From Margaritifera margaritifera (lineage: Eukaryota; Mollusca; Bivalvia; Unionida; Margaritiferidae), in the NCBI GenBank assembly GCA_029931535.1, contig JAQPZY010001626.1, positions 5,782,501-5,846,500 on the forward strand: a stretch of 64,000 nucleotides of DNA, written 5' to 3'. Shown here piece by piece: positions 24,310 through 37,050 of the stretch. Under the pieces are notes generated by a model, which searched no databases, had not been told where the DNA came from, and worked only from the letters and a program-made list of their open reading frames with translations. Each line of letters opens with the position of its first letter. Position 1 is the first letter of the stretch. The position numbers and the translations under genes were made by a program.

Positions 24310-26030
24310 TGTACAACTTCTCTAAAACTGATCGAGAGAATTTGACCAAATTTGACAGAAAGCATCTTTTGCATGAAGCGCTTTCAAATTTGTTAAAATG
24401 ATTCCGATCTGCAAGCAGATATGGCCGCCGTTACTAAAAATAGTTTAACCTTTAAACTTCTAAAATACCGCTCAACCAAATTTGATGTAAAGCATCATGT
24501 CATCAAGGCCTTTCAAATTTGTTAAATTAATGTCGTTCCGTCATCAAATATGGCCGCTGTTACTAAAAATAGAAAAACTTTTAAATAACATTTTCTAAAA
24601 CAAATTCAACAGAATTAGACCAAATTTCACAGAAAGAATCACATTATAGATAGATTTCAGTTTTGTACAATTCATGCCGATCCACCATCAATGTGGCTGC
24701 CATTACTAATAATAATATAAAAAGAACACAAACTACTTCTTTTCAATAACCGTTCAACAGAATGTGACCAAATTTACAGAAAGCATCCTCACATGAAGGT
24801 CTTTGAAGTACATTCAAATGACGCCGATCCACCATCAATTATGTCCCACCGTTACTAGCAGTAGAAAAACTTGTAAATGACTTCACAAACACTACTTAAT
24901 AGAATTTGACCACAGCTGACAGCATTCTGGCATAGATGGCTTTCAAATTATACAAATTATGCCTATCCAGCATTTAATATGACCACCGTTACTAAAATTA
25001 GTAAAACCTAACAACAACTTCTTCTCCCAAACTACTCATCAGAATTTGACCACATATGAGGTAAAGCATCCTTGTATAAAACGTCTTTAAACTGTGTTCA
25101 AATGCTGTCGCAATACCATTAAATATGGCCACTAACACTTAACACATAAAAACATTTAGAAGACTTCTTCTCAAAAATACCACAACGGAATTTAACCAAA
25201 TTCGACAGAAGTCATCCTGAGATATAGGGCTTTAATTTTATTTTTTTAACAATGACCTATTCTCTAAAACGACTCAGTAGAAATTGGCCAAATTGAAATA
25301 ATTTAATTTTTAAAACATTCTGGCATGAAGCACTTTCAGATTTGACCCCCGTTACTACTATTACTACTAGTACTACTACTACTATTACTACTACTACTTC
25401 TATTATTACTACTACTACTATTACTACAACTACTACTACTACTATTACTATTATTACTACTACTACTATTACTACTACTACTACTATTACTACTACTACT
25501 GCTACTATTACTAGTACTATTACTACTACTACTACTAATACTGCTACTAATATTACTACTAGTACTACTAATACTACTACTACTAATAATAATAATAATA
25601 ATAATAATAACCTTTAAACTACTTCTTTTTTTTAAAAATTATTTTAAAAAACCCACTCACAGAGAGCATCATGGGATAAAGACCTTTCAAATTTGGTACA
25701 AATGGTGTCAATCCGCCTTCAAATGCGGCCACCATTACCAACAATAGACTTCTCAGAAACTGCTCATTAGAATTATATGAAATTTGACAAAAAACGTTCT
25801 GGTGTAAAAGGTTTTAAATTTAAACAAATAATGCTGATTCGCCATTGAATATGGCCACAGTTACTAAAAATAAAAAATCCTGAAAGACTTGTCAAAAATT
25901 ATTCAAACTTATTTGGCCAAATTTAACAGAAAGTATATGGGCATGAAGGGTTTTTAAGTTTGTATAAATTATGCCAATTTGACTTCAAATATGACTCTTG
26001 CTACCAAAAAAATAGACATTTTTAAACTAA
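24310..26030. repeat. degenerate tandem repeat (copy B)
   Basis: Counterpart of 6080-7800. The trinucleotide tract is at about 25350-25611 and one repeat unit longer at its AAT end. Confidence 0.75.
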
Positions 26031-26702
26031 CTTCTTCTAAAAATGCGTTTATAATGCATACAGAACGGTATTATTTTTATAAGTTTTAACGGCTTTGCCT
26101 ATTGATTGAAAAAATAATTTAAATCTGATCTTCTTTTATTTTGTGTGAATAAATATCGGCAATTTTACGATAAGCTGTACAAAAGAATGAACAAAATATC
26201 GATGAAAAATCGGCGAAATTATACACGTGTACGCTTCTCGTAGGTTTGTACGTACTTATGAAATGGAAGATTTGCTCCAACGGTATGTTATCTGTGCATT
26301 TGTATTATCTCCCTAACTAAAGGTTCGGGGTATATACAGTGTAGCAATGTCTGCCTGGTCATCTCGTGGAGGTGGTTTCAGCAACATAACTCTTGTTTGC
26401 TGTGGTCTTTTTTTTTTTTTTTTTTTTCCTCAAACCTCACATTTGTCTTACCCATGGGTAGAGGCAAAAGCCTATTGATACGAGGGCTGCATGGTCCAAG
26501 CTTAAGGTCACTGAAAATAAGAATGTAATTTTCCTTTCTGCATGATGGGTCAAAGTTTCATTGACCCAATATTCATCAAACTTAATAAGTAGACTACACT
26601 TGGGCAGGGGCAGCTCCCTATTGATATTGATTCTGAGACATGAAAGGGCAAGGTCACTGGAACCGACATTGTAATTTCAATTTAAAAAAAAAATTTTTTT
26701 TA

Positions 26703-26774
26703 CCTAGGGTAAATATCTAAACCCGGGACCCTTGCATTACGAGTCCGACGCTCTACCAACTGAGCTACCGCGGC
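26703..26774 (-). repeat. tRNA-Thr(CGT)-like pseudogene or SINE head (copy B)
   Basis: Same sequence as 8473-8544. Confidence 0.7.
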
Positions 26775-27920
26775 TGGGTAACTTGAGGAAGGGCAGCTCC
26801 CTGTCGAGTCTGCAATTGATAGATCAAAGGACAAGGCCGCTAGTTTCTGCATAATAATTCAACTTACATTGAGAAAATTATCTTTTACCTTCATTGCTAT
26901 ACTGCACGTTGACAGCAACAGCTCCTAATTAAATTCTGGGGGCCAATAGGTTGAGAGCAAGGTTGCTTCCACCGAAGTTATACACATACACGCGCGCGCG
27001 GCTGAACAGATTCAGTCATACATTTCATTTTTTTAATTTTTTTTTTTTTGATTGCTGTGTAATTTAGTACAAATTGCGTATTATGTCATAATTTAAAGAT
27101 GCACATACTGACAAATCTTGATCTCTTGATTTTTGTACGAGTTCCTGCCTTTTTTGACTTATAACTGGATGCAATATATGACATAATTTTGTGAATACAA
27201 CTTCTCTTGCAGTTTTTAGTGAATTGCTGAGAAACTTTGTATATATTGTGGTAATCATAAGAAGATTTGCATGTTGACCACTCATTGTACTCGCACTATT
27301 TTCATAAGAGTTATTCCCTTTTTTGACAGTTGACTCATATCTATAATGGGTTAGAGGTGGGGTGCAGGAGAGGCGGGGTATTTTATGTCAGCAAATTGCT
27401 CAACATTGCTCTTCTTTACATTTTTAAAAGCTATGATCAATTTGCGGGATTAGCCATTTTTCTGATGGCGATTTATTCTGTATATTGTTTGTAATGTAAC
27501 GTTAAAAGGTTCATTATTCAATTACTTTGGAAACTTAAACAATTGGTTGAACCATTTTAACTCATGGGTACTTATTTGTGCTTAGGCCACCCACTTTTTA
27601 CCCCTGTTATTCCATTCCTAGAGTCGGCACATGTATAAGACTGGATGGTCACCCATCCAAAGCTGGTGATATTCTCCAGAAGTTAGTGGTATTCTCCAGG
27701 GACACCAATATCCTCCGCCACCTTCCACCACATCTTAGATCATCAGGAGTACCTAATGCAAGAGATTATGTTGCAAGAACTTGTTGCATAATCAACGCAG
27801 AATCAGATGATTTTATTTTAATTCCACTTGTTTGATTGAAATATACTTATGCAATTTCCACTAGTAGTAGTAGTAGTAGTAGTAGTTCTTACCATTGTGG
27901 AACTCTTTCATATTAACAAT

Positions 27921-27978
<58 letters not shown>

Positions 27979-28936
27979 GATATAAATCCGTCACAATTTA
28001 AGATAAAACGAAACCCTCATTTTTCAGGTATTGCTTTAAACTTTAAACTGTCACATTTTAGCACGATCATTTTGTATAACGAACCTTTCGCGGATGTTAT
28101 GAAACAAATGAACGGCATTATTATTAATTAAAGTAAACGTGTCTATATGTGCCTGTCTTAAATTTGTCGTAATCAGCCTCCGGTTATTGTTTTCGAGATA
28201 TGATAAACGACATCAGGAAAAATAAATAGGTATGATTGAAAGGTATGTTCATGATGCTTTAAGAATCGGTACAGTGTGTATATATATACACAGGTGGGTG
28301 GGTGGGGGTGTGAGGAGGTTAGTAAAAATGCATACTGCATGCAGATTCATTGCCTAGTTTACTATGACATGCCTCTAACAATACAAAAAATTTCACCAAA
28401 TATCACGGAGTCAGTTTGTCACAGAGAAAGGATACTCGTGATTTTGTATTTTATTAGTGGCAGAGAATGAGCTTGTATCTTTTATTGAAAGTATACCTAA
28501 AAAACACTGGAATGTAAGCATCACATCTTTAATCCTCCCATTTCCTAGACGTATTTAATTTGCGTAATTGAAGTATTTTTTATAAATGTTTATGATATGC
28601 ATGTTTCCTGGTATTACTAAATGTAATTAAGTCTAAAAGAAAAAAGAAAGTCAATTAATTATTTACCACACCTAAGCAGCTTGCATATATGCGTACACTT
28701 TTTTCCTTGAAATGTATTATCAGCGCAATCCGCAGTCGTTCTGTAAATACGCTCGAGGCATGATGAATTAAGTTCACGATTGCTTTACCTTGTTGTAGTA
28801 AGAACATTACGTCTACAGGTTTAATTAATACAACACATTTCATGTCAGTTTAATTTGTAAATAGAGGCGTGTTGTTTTAGATGCGCAGTATAGAATAATG
28901 ATCATGACAGCTATTCTCAAGGTCAAGTTTTTAGAG

Positions 28937-29088
28937 GTAGCATTGCCGAGCTGTTAGCACTGCGGATTCAAGATTTTAACGTCGCGAGTTCGAGTCCAGT
29001 CACAGTAAATCCTTTATTCCCTTCGGCAAGACTCTTTACAAGCATCCGCAGAAGGGCTGTTTATAAGCTATACGTGGGCTCGAGAATC
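28937..29088 (+). repeat. tRNA-Leu(CAA)-like SINE (copy B)
   Basis: Same sequence as 10679-10830 inside the duplicated block. Confidence 0.6.
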
Positions 29089-29532
29089 TTAAAAAATATC
29101 TATTTGTAATGCAGGAAGGTAATGAAAATAATAAATTATCAAAACTATAAAACACTTATTCCAGTTCGACCCTGTTTTATCACACCCGTCTATATGTGCC
29201 TGGATGAGGGTGGGTAGGGTTGGATAGACTGAAGTATCAATTTCTCTTGCAGACCGGAATTCGTCTTTTCAAAACCATCTCTCAAACATATTATAAAAAA
29301 TTTTAATTATATGTTTTAAGGATTTTAAATGTGTTACCTTTATGTTTTATTTTATATACATTTCACAGAATTTGAACATCTTTACGTTTTATATTTTACA
29401 TTGTTTGATTTCATTCTTACATTTATTTGGAAGGGTTCATTTTCTTACGTTTGTGTGCAACCCATTTTTACATTTTTTAAAATTTCCCGTTAGTTGGCAT
29501 AATGCCTACTGTGCTGAGGTGCCGTAAGACGC

Positions 29533-29600
29533 TACATACATACATACATACATACATACATACATACATACATACATACATACATACATACATACATACA

Positions 29601-29631
<31 letters not shown>
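29533..29631. repeat. (CATA)n at duplication breakpoint, copy B
   Basis: About 24 units, longer than in copy A. It is followed by the inverted-repeat-bounded segment. Confidence 0.9.
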
Positions 29632-29633
<2 letters not shown>

Positions 29634-29684
29634 GCATAATACCTACATACTCAAAATTATTGTCTTATTGAAATTCAAAAGTGG

Positions 29685-29850
29685 TCTAGTAAAATATAGT
29701 ACATTCAAACGTTTTGAAAGTCGGTTTCTTAACCACACGGGAATCCGATTTTCTGGTCCACTTGTAAATTTATGTAAACAGATCGATAGGAGAGTTTTAG
29801 AAAGTGGGATTCTTAACCACATGGGAATCGGATTTTATGGCCCACCCTTA
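29685..29850 (+). repeat. left arm of an inverted repeat (about 103-bp units)
   Basis: Two tandem units share the pattern GAAAGTSGG..CTTAACCACA..GGGAATC.GATTTT followed by GGYCCAC. Its reverse complement is at about 38000-38165. It begins right after the CATA tract where copy B of the big duplication stops matching copy A. Confidence 0.7.
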
Positions 29851-30054
29851 CCACTTCGTGACAACAAAATTAAAATATCGTATGGGACACTTCGGTACCA
29901 CGTGAAATATCATACATGGAATAAGCTCACAAATTGCCCTACTGAAATTGTGTTAGTTAGCAAACATACCACTTGTTTTACAACAATTAGAATTTTCTAG
30001 AATGACCCACAACATGCAAATCATTGTTACGCAAATTATTTTGAAATATTTTAA

Positions 30055-30055
<1 letters not shown>

Positions 30056-30149
<94 letters not shown>
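30056..30149. repeat. (AT)n microsatellite
   Basis: About 47 units just inside the left inverted-repeat arm. It produces spurious Ile-Tyr frames on both strands. Confidence 0.95.
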
Positions 30150-30151
<2 letters not shown>

Positions 30152-31330
30152 CCTCAAACCGAAAACCCTTGGTACCAAATTGAATTTTCGGTTTTAAGAG
30201 TTTTTTTGTTTACTGAGGGTTTCTCAGATGTGCAAAAATGTCTTTAACAGTATGTAACTGTGAGAACAGATTTAACTGTTTCGTGTTAAACAAAGTTAAT
30301 AACGGTTTTTGTTTCAGTTGACGTGTTGTTATTGATTACCTGAAAAAGTTAGCAGACTCGAAGTTCTATTAAACCAATTCTGGTATTTGTGTTGTATGAT
30401 ACTATCATGGTTGGAATAAGTTGTTGTGGTTTGGATGATTGTTCATTATTACTTTTGCAACATCTTTTCCCACTTTGTGTTGTCGTTGCTCTGGAAAACC
30501 TCACTGTAGGCGACGAAGAAACTGTGAAACAACTTTAAGTTGCAGCCGCGTCAACAAAATGCCCAACACAACTACACGACCACCTATCAAGTAGTGTGTT
30601 GTTTGAGCTCGTTTCGTGTCTGTCACGTAATGTGAGTAAGTGTTACATTATTTTACTATTCCAGTATCTTGTTTCTTCTTTAATTTTACAGCTTTGGCTC
30701 GTTTAAATTCAATTGATCATTTTCCATGTTGCCTACTAAGTTCAACTCTACATTGATCCTTTGTCCTTGGGAAAATTACCGTGTCAACCTTGTTTTCATC
30801 TTGATTTTCTTCTTGAACACCTTCCTTTTTGACAAGAAAATATGGAAATTTAAATAAATACGAGTTCAAGATAACTTACAATGTTACAATGCGTAATGAA
30901 AAATAATTTCAAAACTAGTTGCTTAAATAAAGAGATCGGATCCAAAACATGTTCAGAAACTGAAGAAGATAAAAACATGACTAAGTTTCGGCAAACACAA
31001 AGTAAATGTTAACCTTACCAATGAGAATACAACAAAAAAATGAAGAGAAGAAATAGAGAGTACTTCAAAAAATTGCACAGCGAAAACAGAAAACCACTAA
31101 AAATTAAGAGAAGCAAACACAGATCACCATAACAACTACTTTTGAAATAGATAACACGGTGATAAAAACCACAGGGTTTCACTTTGCTTAGAAATAGATT
31201 TTATCAGCACTGAGGCAAAACATTAAGTCGGATACGACTTTGAAGATACCAGGGGTTCCAATAATTGGCTTATTTAGGAGATGAATAACCTTTTCAAAGC
31301 CCAGACGTGTAAATGATGACGATCTTCACA
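30150..31330. other. no recognisable gene
   Basis: AT-rich sequence with stops in all frames. No motif or repeat was recognised. Confidence 0.4.
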
Positions 31331-32180
31331 TTGATCACGTCATTCAATGTGCATCGTTTGATATTTCTCATCCATATCAACAAAGAAAATGCTTCGAGTT
31401 GACAAATATTCGTTACATATTATCTGGTGGAAACATTTCAAAAAGTGACACAATGCCGTTGAGTGATGAGATTGAAGAGCACCAGAAAAAAATGTTGAAT
31501 CATTCAAGATGGACTGCTTCATCATTGAGATCTAAACAGTATTGTCATCTATATTTTCCCAGTACAACTTGATTACACGGTAAGCAGCTACTCGTGTTAT
31601 GGCAACTATTGTAACGACTGTAGTTAAAGGGGCAAATGTACCAACAACAAATCCACAAGTACACATTATGCTATTTAGATGCAACTCTATTTTACTTGTC
31701 ATTGTCCGTTACGGACTTTGTCGCATAATGGCAAATATACCACAACAATATTGGTGTTGCTTCAATGTCAATTATTTTCTCAATATCTTTTATTTTCTCG
31801 TTTCCTTCTGTTGTCTTAAAATCGATATGTTTGGATATTACAAAAGTGCCTCTCAACGCGGATAGAGGCAAACCTAGATTAAATGAAAAAACAGGAGAAA
31901 TATCTAATTTCACTGGATGTCAGGTAGTAATCTTTAAATTTATTTTGCAAACTGTCCAAGTTGTCCATTGGAAGGAATATGCTGATCATTGATGTCACAG
32001 TGTAAATCACATCTGACAATGATTTGGAGATTTTTGCAGTTCTAGAATTTAAAAATGTTTCATAAGTCGTTTTGATTTGTTTCTTGTCCATCTTTTACTA
32101 TCATTTTTCAGCTAGGTTTTTACCTGTTATCTCGTTGTATATTCTGTGTGCAATGCTTTGCTTAATTCCTGTCTGAACTC
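31330..32180 (-). pseudogene. unrecognised element-like gene(s), minus strand, with membrane segment
   Basis: A broken frame starts near 32180 (EEFRQELSKAL), changes frame before MDKKQIKTTYETF (32091) and again near 31895, and continues with GLPLSALRG and ISKHIDFKTTEGNEK. Further along, a separate 44-codon frame (31666-31532) carries a hydrophobic segment of about 20 residues ending in Arg, followed directly by another frame (31525-31340). A diverged relative lies at 39000-39600 on the same strand. The family is unknown to me. Repetition, AT-richness and position inside the inverted-repeat segment suggest an element-borne gene. Confidence 0.35.
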
Positions 32181-32224
32181 TTCAATTCCCAGAGAAATGG
32201 ATCTTTTTTTGAAATAACCGAAAA

Positions 32225-32497
32225 ATGGTCGAAGTTGGTGAAAATTTTCTGATCAAAGAGTATGAAATCCTGAAGATTACACCAGAGATGACATTGAATG
32301 CACTTGATCATTTCGATAATATTGAAGAACAATATCAGTTAGTAGATGAAGAACAATATCAGTTAATATTAAATGATTTTATAACTGAAGACAGTACGCT
32401 CTGTTTGTATGACACAGATGAAACCACTTTTAGACTATCAAATTCAAACAATCTACGACAGATCCTGGCTATATATATAGAAAAGGGAAGGATTTGA
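32225..32497 (+). CDS. unrecognised acidic 90-residue ORF
   Basis: Open from the ATG at 32225 to TGA at 32497. The protein is acidic, with a short internal repeat (EEQYQLV/EEQYQLI near residues 34-48). It is divergently arranged with the broken minus-strand gene that starts at 32091-32180. A further frame (32494-32688) follows with a different, basic composition, then only stops. No family was recognised. It may be a small element gene or chance. Confidence 0.3.
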   Translation: MVEVGENFLIKEYEILKITPEMTLNALDHFDNIEEQYQLVDEEQYQLILNDFITEDSTLCLYDTDETTFRLSNSNNLRQILAIYIEKGRI

Positions 32498-33939
32498 AAG
32501 AAGCTAAACTAGAAGCCATACATTTATTCCAAATTATTTGTTCAAAAACATTTGTTAACACTACATATGAAGGTTATGTGTCACATTACAAGAAACGACA
32601 TAGACACAATATAAATATCCGATTAAACCATCACTCACCATCAGATAACCAACACAAGTTCATGCAAATCTCAAGATTCCAACAATAGACGCAAATGATC
32701 CGTTTGATACCCATCTTGTAGAAGCAGAAAACATGATAGATTTGTAGCACGAAAAGATTTAAAGTGAAAATTCCACCTGCAGTGAACAGATTATTTACTA
32801 TACTCAGCATGTATTTTATTTTAATTTTGTCCCGTTTAATTTGTTACCACAAAATTCACTGATATTTTATGAAGGAACTGAACTTTCAGGATCGCAGTAA
32901 AGATGTCTTTAATTCTATTCTGGTGTTGCTCTCCAGAGTCTACGATGTTAGTTTTTGAAAACGGTACAAAACATCCAGAGAATAGTTTATGCTTAACAAA
33001 ATGTTTGTTAAGTGGTTATAAACCAACAGGACATCCATCTACAACGGGGACTTGTTCAGCAATTTATAACAATTCCTCAATCCTCCCAAATATATAAATG
33101 ATTTCAGATTGATGTTAAAATTTGCCATTCCTCAGGTTGATGAACAGAAAACTAAGCTACTTGATATACTGAGTCATCATGTGTTGTTTTAGATCGAACT
33201 TTATTATCTATAAATTTGATCTCTGTTCTTCTCAAATCGTTGTTACTCGATCTAGTAAAGTTTACTATATCTTTAAATTGTACTGTAAATTTAGAATAAT
33301 ACAAAGTTTTATATTTATAGACATATCAAATACGCCATTTTTTTGCATACCTCACTATCTCGATCATCCTACTATCAGAGTTGATGCTGCTTATCTCAAT
33401 CATATGAATATTGAATACAATCTATAAATCTTCTGAAACATTGCAGGATATCAGAATTTGTATTGTCTTGAATGTTATGTTGTAATACAACTAGCTTTAA
33501 CTATACTTCCATCACATCCAAACTTGTGAACCAATTGCACATTATCTCTTAATACTGAGATTGTTGATTTTAGGTTAAATTCAACAAATATTTCTGTCAC
33601 ATCTCTGAAAACTATTCACTTTATCACAATATAGCTTTGCGCCATTATTTATGTTTAAAAAAAAAGCATTTCAAATTTTTGGGGGATAATCATGCTTGTA
33701 TGTTGTGGTTGATAGTAGTAATGTGGGGTACTATAGAGTCAAACGGGAATGATAATGTTAAAAATGACCTTGGCTCTGAATGGGCCTAAGCACAGGTGGG
33801 CATATATTGAGCTAAACGACAATACTAATGTTAAAAAGTTCTATAGGTTTAACAGGATAAGCCTGTATGTACCCAAACATAGGTTTAGCAAGAATTGCCT
33901 ATCTGGGCCCAAATTAAAATACTAATGGTAAATAATTAT

Positions 33940-35320
33940 CTACTATTTAGTACTTAATGATCTACTATCCAACATCCTATATATACTATCCAACACCCCA
34001 CACTATGCCATCAACATGCGTGTGTAGTGACCAATACCAAACACTTTTACTATCAAAGTATCACTTTTACTATCAAATCCCACATTTACTATCCAACACG
34101 CCGTGTGTAGTGATCAATACTTTGTTATCTACTATCCAACACCCCACACTATACCACCAACACACTGTGTAGTGACCAATACCCTGTAGATGCTACCTAA
34201 TACCCCACATTTACTATCCGAAAGCTGTATGTAGTGATCAATACTTCGTCATCTACTATCCAACAATACGCACACATACTATCAACACGCCGTGTGTAGT
34301 TACCTGTTGCCTAGTGGCAATATGCATATATCTGAGATTTATGCATAAAGCATTGTCTATATACCTCAGATTATTTTGGCGGTGAGAGTATTTGCATATA
34401 TTGTACTGATGTTATAAATAGCTTTAATCAAGGAACCAACTCATAATAACACTAAAATAGTACTACAATTTCGTAAACTGTCACGGAATTTAGCCGAGAC
34501 TAGAAAAAAACGGGGACATTAGATTAAAATGGCGGAGATTAAAAGCACTACTAAAACTCTGAAACTGTCACGTGCTTTAGCGGAGAATGAAAAAAAAAAG
34601 GAAAAAATCTAAAAGATTTGGTCTAAACTAAAAGTATTACAAAAATTCTGAAACGGACGTGACAGTAAACATCACTCTAGATTCGGTACGCGGACGTGAA
34701 AGAAAAAATTCGTTTTTACAAATCTAAAGATCGACAGAGATGATGTGAAAAAGCATGTCAAAAAGAAATATTTCTTCCTTCCAAAAACTAGTCAACACCA
34801 TTTCTTTTGTTAAAAAATCAACATTTTTTAATAAGCACCGCTAACTTAAATATCAACAAAACCAATCAAGAGGGCGGATTAGGGCTAGTCCCTTCCTTTT
34901 CATGTACAAATACCAAACATTAAACATAAATTGTAAAAATAACATTTGAAATTTTGATAACAAAGTTTTACTAATTGTGAAAGATCTGAATACAAAATTA
35001 AACATCTCACGAATATTTGAGTGACCAGCACACATACTTAATAACCAGCGAAAAGGGTAGAAATGTGTATACTGTATACACTATACCATAAACACGACGT
35101 TGTAGTGACCAATACCTAGGTATATACTATCCAACACCCACACTTACTATCCAACAACCTCGCTATTTCATCATGACGCCGTTTCGAGTGACCAACACCC
35201 AGTTATCTACTATCCAACACCACAATGCTAAGACAAACTTCAAAATTCCAGTGAAGAGGGAGGATTAGGGCTAGTTCCTCCCTCTTCACGTACACAAACC
35301 AAACATTAAACATGAACGTA
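33940..35320. repeat. degenerate minisatellite cluster
   Basis: Units of about 50-60 bp with CTACTATCCAACACCCCACA and GTGTAGTGACCAATACC variants occur at about 33940-34310 and again at 35075-35225. A GAGGGAGGATTAGGGCTAGT block followed by CCAAACATTAAACAT occurs twice (near 34868 and 35258). The cluster abuts the end of the minus-strand capsid module. Confidence 0.65.
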
Positions 35321-35329
35321 TTTACAAGA

Positions 35330-35430
35330 TTGATAACGTTGTGGAGTAAGACTAGACTTCCAATGATCTAGGACAGTGTCATTTTGCCATCAATACACGC
35401 TACGTTTCTGTACTAAATAAAAATTGAGTG
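35330..35430 (-). pseudogene. protease C-terminus/downstream remnant, minus-strand element
   Basis: On the minus strand, TTTTGTGAACAT, CAGAAACGT, CATTGGAAGTCTAGTCT and ACTCCACAACGTT occur in the same order as at about 1286-1405 after the plus-strand protease. This places the end of the structural module here, with nearly the whole protease gene deleted between it and the capsid gene. Confidence 0.6.
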
Positions 35431-35439
35431 CCTTGATGT

Positions 35440-36633
35440 TCACAAAATAACCTTTATATTTTCTCATCGTTTCTTGAGAAATTACGTTCAAAACAAGTCA
35501 GTACATATTCGCTGCCTTGGTCTGGAGTGAAATCAAATTCCCACAAAGAATATCCTCCTGCATAATCGTCGTATGCAGTGGTTACTGTTGGTTCCTAATT
35601 GCCCTGTGGCTTTAAACAGAGTCAAGTAAGATCTCTAGTAATATTTCTGGGCATAGTACAATAGTCTGGTACACAACGTCTGGCCGTCTTGGACACGTTG
35701 AAATGTTGGAACTCAAAAGGATTTCGATTTATAGCTCCGTTGAGGGCTGCACTGCTGACGATGCCAATGAGCAAACATTTAGGCAGTTGACCTTGGAAAA
35801 CATGATCTTCGATCTTGGATCGTAGTCCCGAGGCATTGGTGATAGTTTTAACTTCCACTTGTCTAAAAGGATATTAGGCTGTCATTCTGCTCAGGGTTTG
35901 ACTGCTGTCATTTCCCACTTTAGGTAAGACCTCCACACGTGGCACGTATAGTCTGGCTTCTTCGATGATCGTTTTGTACTCGTTAGCATTGGCCATCAAA
36001 TTAAACACGTACTACTTTGATTCAGTCTCCGACGTACATCCACACCATTCAACAAATACGTGTGTTGCATACACATGTCCAAATGTAAACGATCCATCAT
36101 TTCTAAACTATGTCCTTGTTTGATTTTCATTTGGCGGTCGTTAAATCCAGTTTTGTGAGCATTGTCATTCGCAGTTCAAAGCTGTGTAGTTGAAGGCATC
36201 CAAAGTGTCAGGTGTACATACCACTGAGACATCAAGATGTGTGTTCTTTGCTTCTTTTTAGTACGTCAATAAATTTTCCAGGTACGCTTGGTAAGGGTAA
36301 GTGTCCATGCTGCTCCTGACTAATTTGTTTTTCAACTACAATTCCTTCGCTGAAAAACGAATGCATGACATTGTTCACGGGAGCTACTCGTGCATCTGCA
36401 CCTGGATTGCTGTTGTTTGTTTTGAGAACTTTGACTTGCTGGTACAAGTAAGACTTATTCAGATAGATGTAATCTTTGGTTTGTCCTTTGCTTTCAAATT
36501 CGATAGGAGCTAAAGTGGTCAATAACGACACGAGGTCAAATTCTACCCATTGGAATGCTTGCATCGTCAACATTATCATGACAAACCGATCGAGTTCTGA
36601 CTTGAAATATTCTCAATAATCTCGGTGCACCAT
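35440..36633 (-). pseudogene. Maverick major capsid protein, nearly full-length remnant on the minus strand
   Basis: Read from 36633 downward, it starts MVHRDY then stop, then SELDRF and FQWVEFDLVSLLTTLAPIEF. It continues with YLNKSYLYQQVKVLKT, ARVAPVNNVMHSFFSEG (conserved VNN/LHS block), and HGHLPLPSVPG. Further down are QGHSLEMMDRLHLD, VEVKTITNASGLRSKIED, FQGQLPKCLLIGIV, and finally GGYSLWEFDFTPDQG near 35530, the C-terminal signature of the double-jelly-roll capsid protein (usual form GYTLFAFDLTPD). The order matches the family along most of its length, with stops and frame changes near 36231, 35990 and 35860. It is more complete than the plus-strand copies and clearly diverged from them. 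Confidence 0.85.
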
Positions 36634-36699
36634 TCTTCTTTGAGCGATAAAAAAACGCCCAATTCTTTTACAGCTGTTCTTTTCGTCTTACTTTTTTTT

Positions 36700-37023
36700 G
36701 CATTGGCGTGTCTATGAGGTCTGAAGGTTTTTCGACGTCGAATTAATGCCTTCGCTAGGAGTGTGAAGTAAATATATAGGGGTGTCGCGGACTTCTGTTT
36801 GAATCAATACATTATTTTCTGCTTTCATCAAGGCTTGTTTGGGTATTTTGGTTGGTCGATGAGCACGTTTTGGGTAAATTCAAGATGCATCTTTTAAAGC
36901 ATGCAAATGTTGAGTGATTTTAGGTTTCAAAAAGATGGCTGATACCGTCCGAAAAGCTGTGTTTAACATATCTCCTAAACCACGTCCTCGTTGTCGAGCT
37001 ACTCCTTGGTACGCGGGATACAT
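36700..37023 (-). pseudogene. small basic Maverick protein remnant (minus-strand element)
   Basis: From the ATG at 37023 it reads MYPAYQGVARQRGRGLGDM, then TQHLHALKDA, a stop, and a Lys-rich stretch with PTKIPKQALMKAENN. It lies between the candidate minor and major capsid genes, as in the plus-strand module at 18029. Both copies have a stop just after or before the HALKDA block. Confidence 0.55.
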
Positions 37024-37050
37024 TTGTTACAATTTGCTGGAAAATCGCTT

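Larger units (their letters stand above)
18228..29631 (+). repeat. recent large direct duplication, copy B
   Basis: Near-identical to 1-11323. Copy B is joined upstream to the rest of the Maverick capsid module (15.6-18.2 kb). Downstream, past the (CATA)n tract, it is joined to an inverted-repeat-bounded segment that copy A lacks. CT (27922-27976 against about 9690-9714) and CATA tracts are longer here. Confidence 0.95.

Noticed and set aside
29987..30247. Ile-Tyr repeat frames on both strands
   Set aside because: They are translations of the (AT)n microsatellite.
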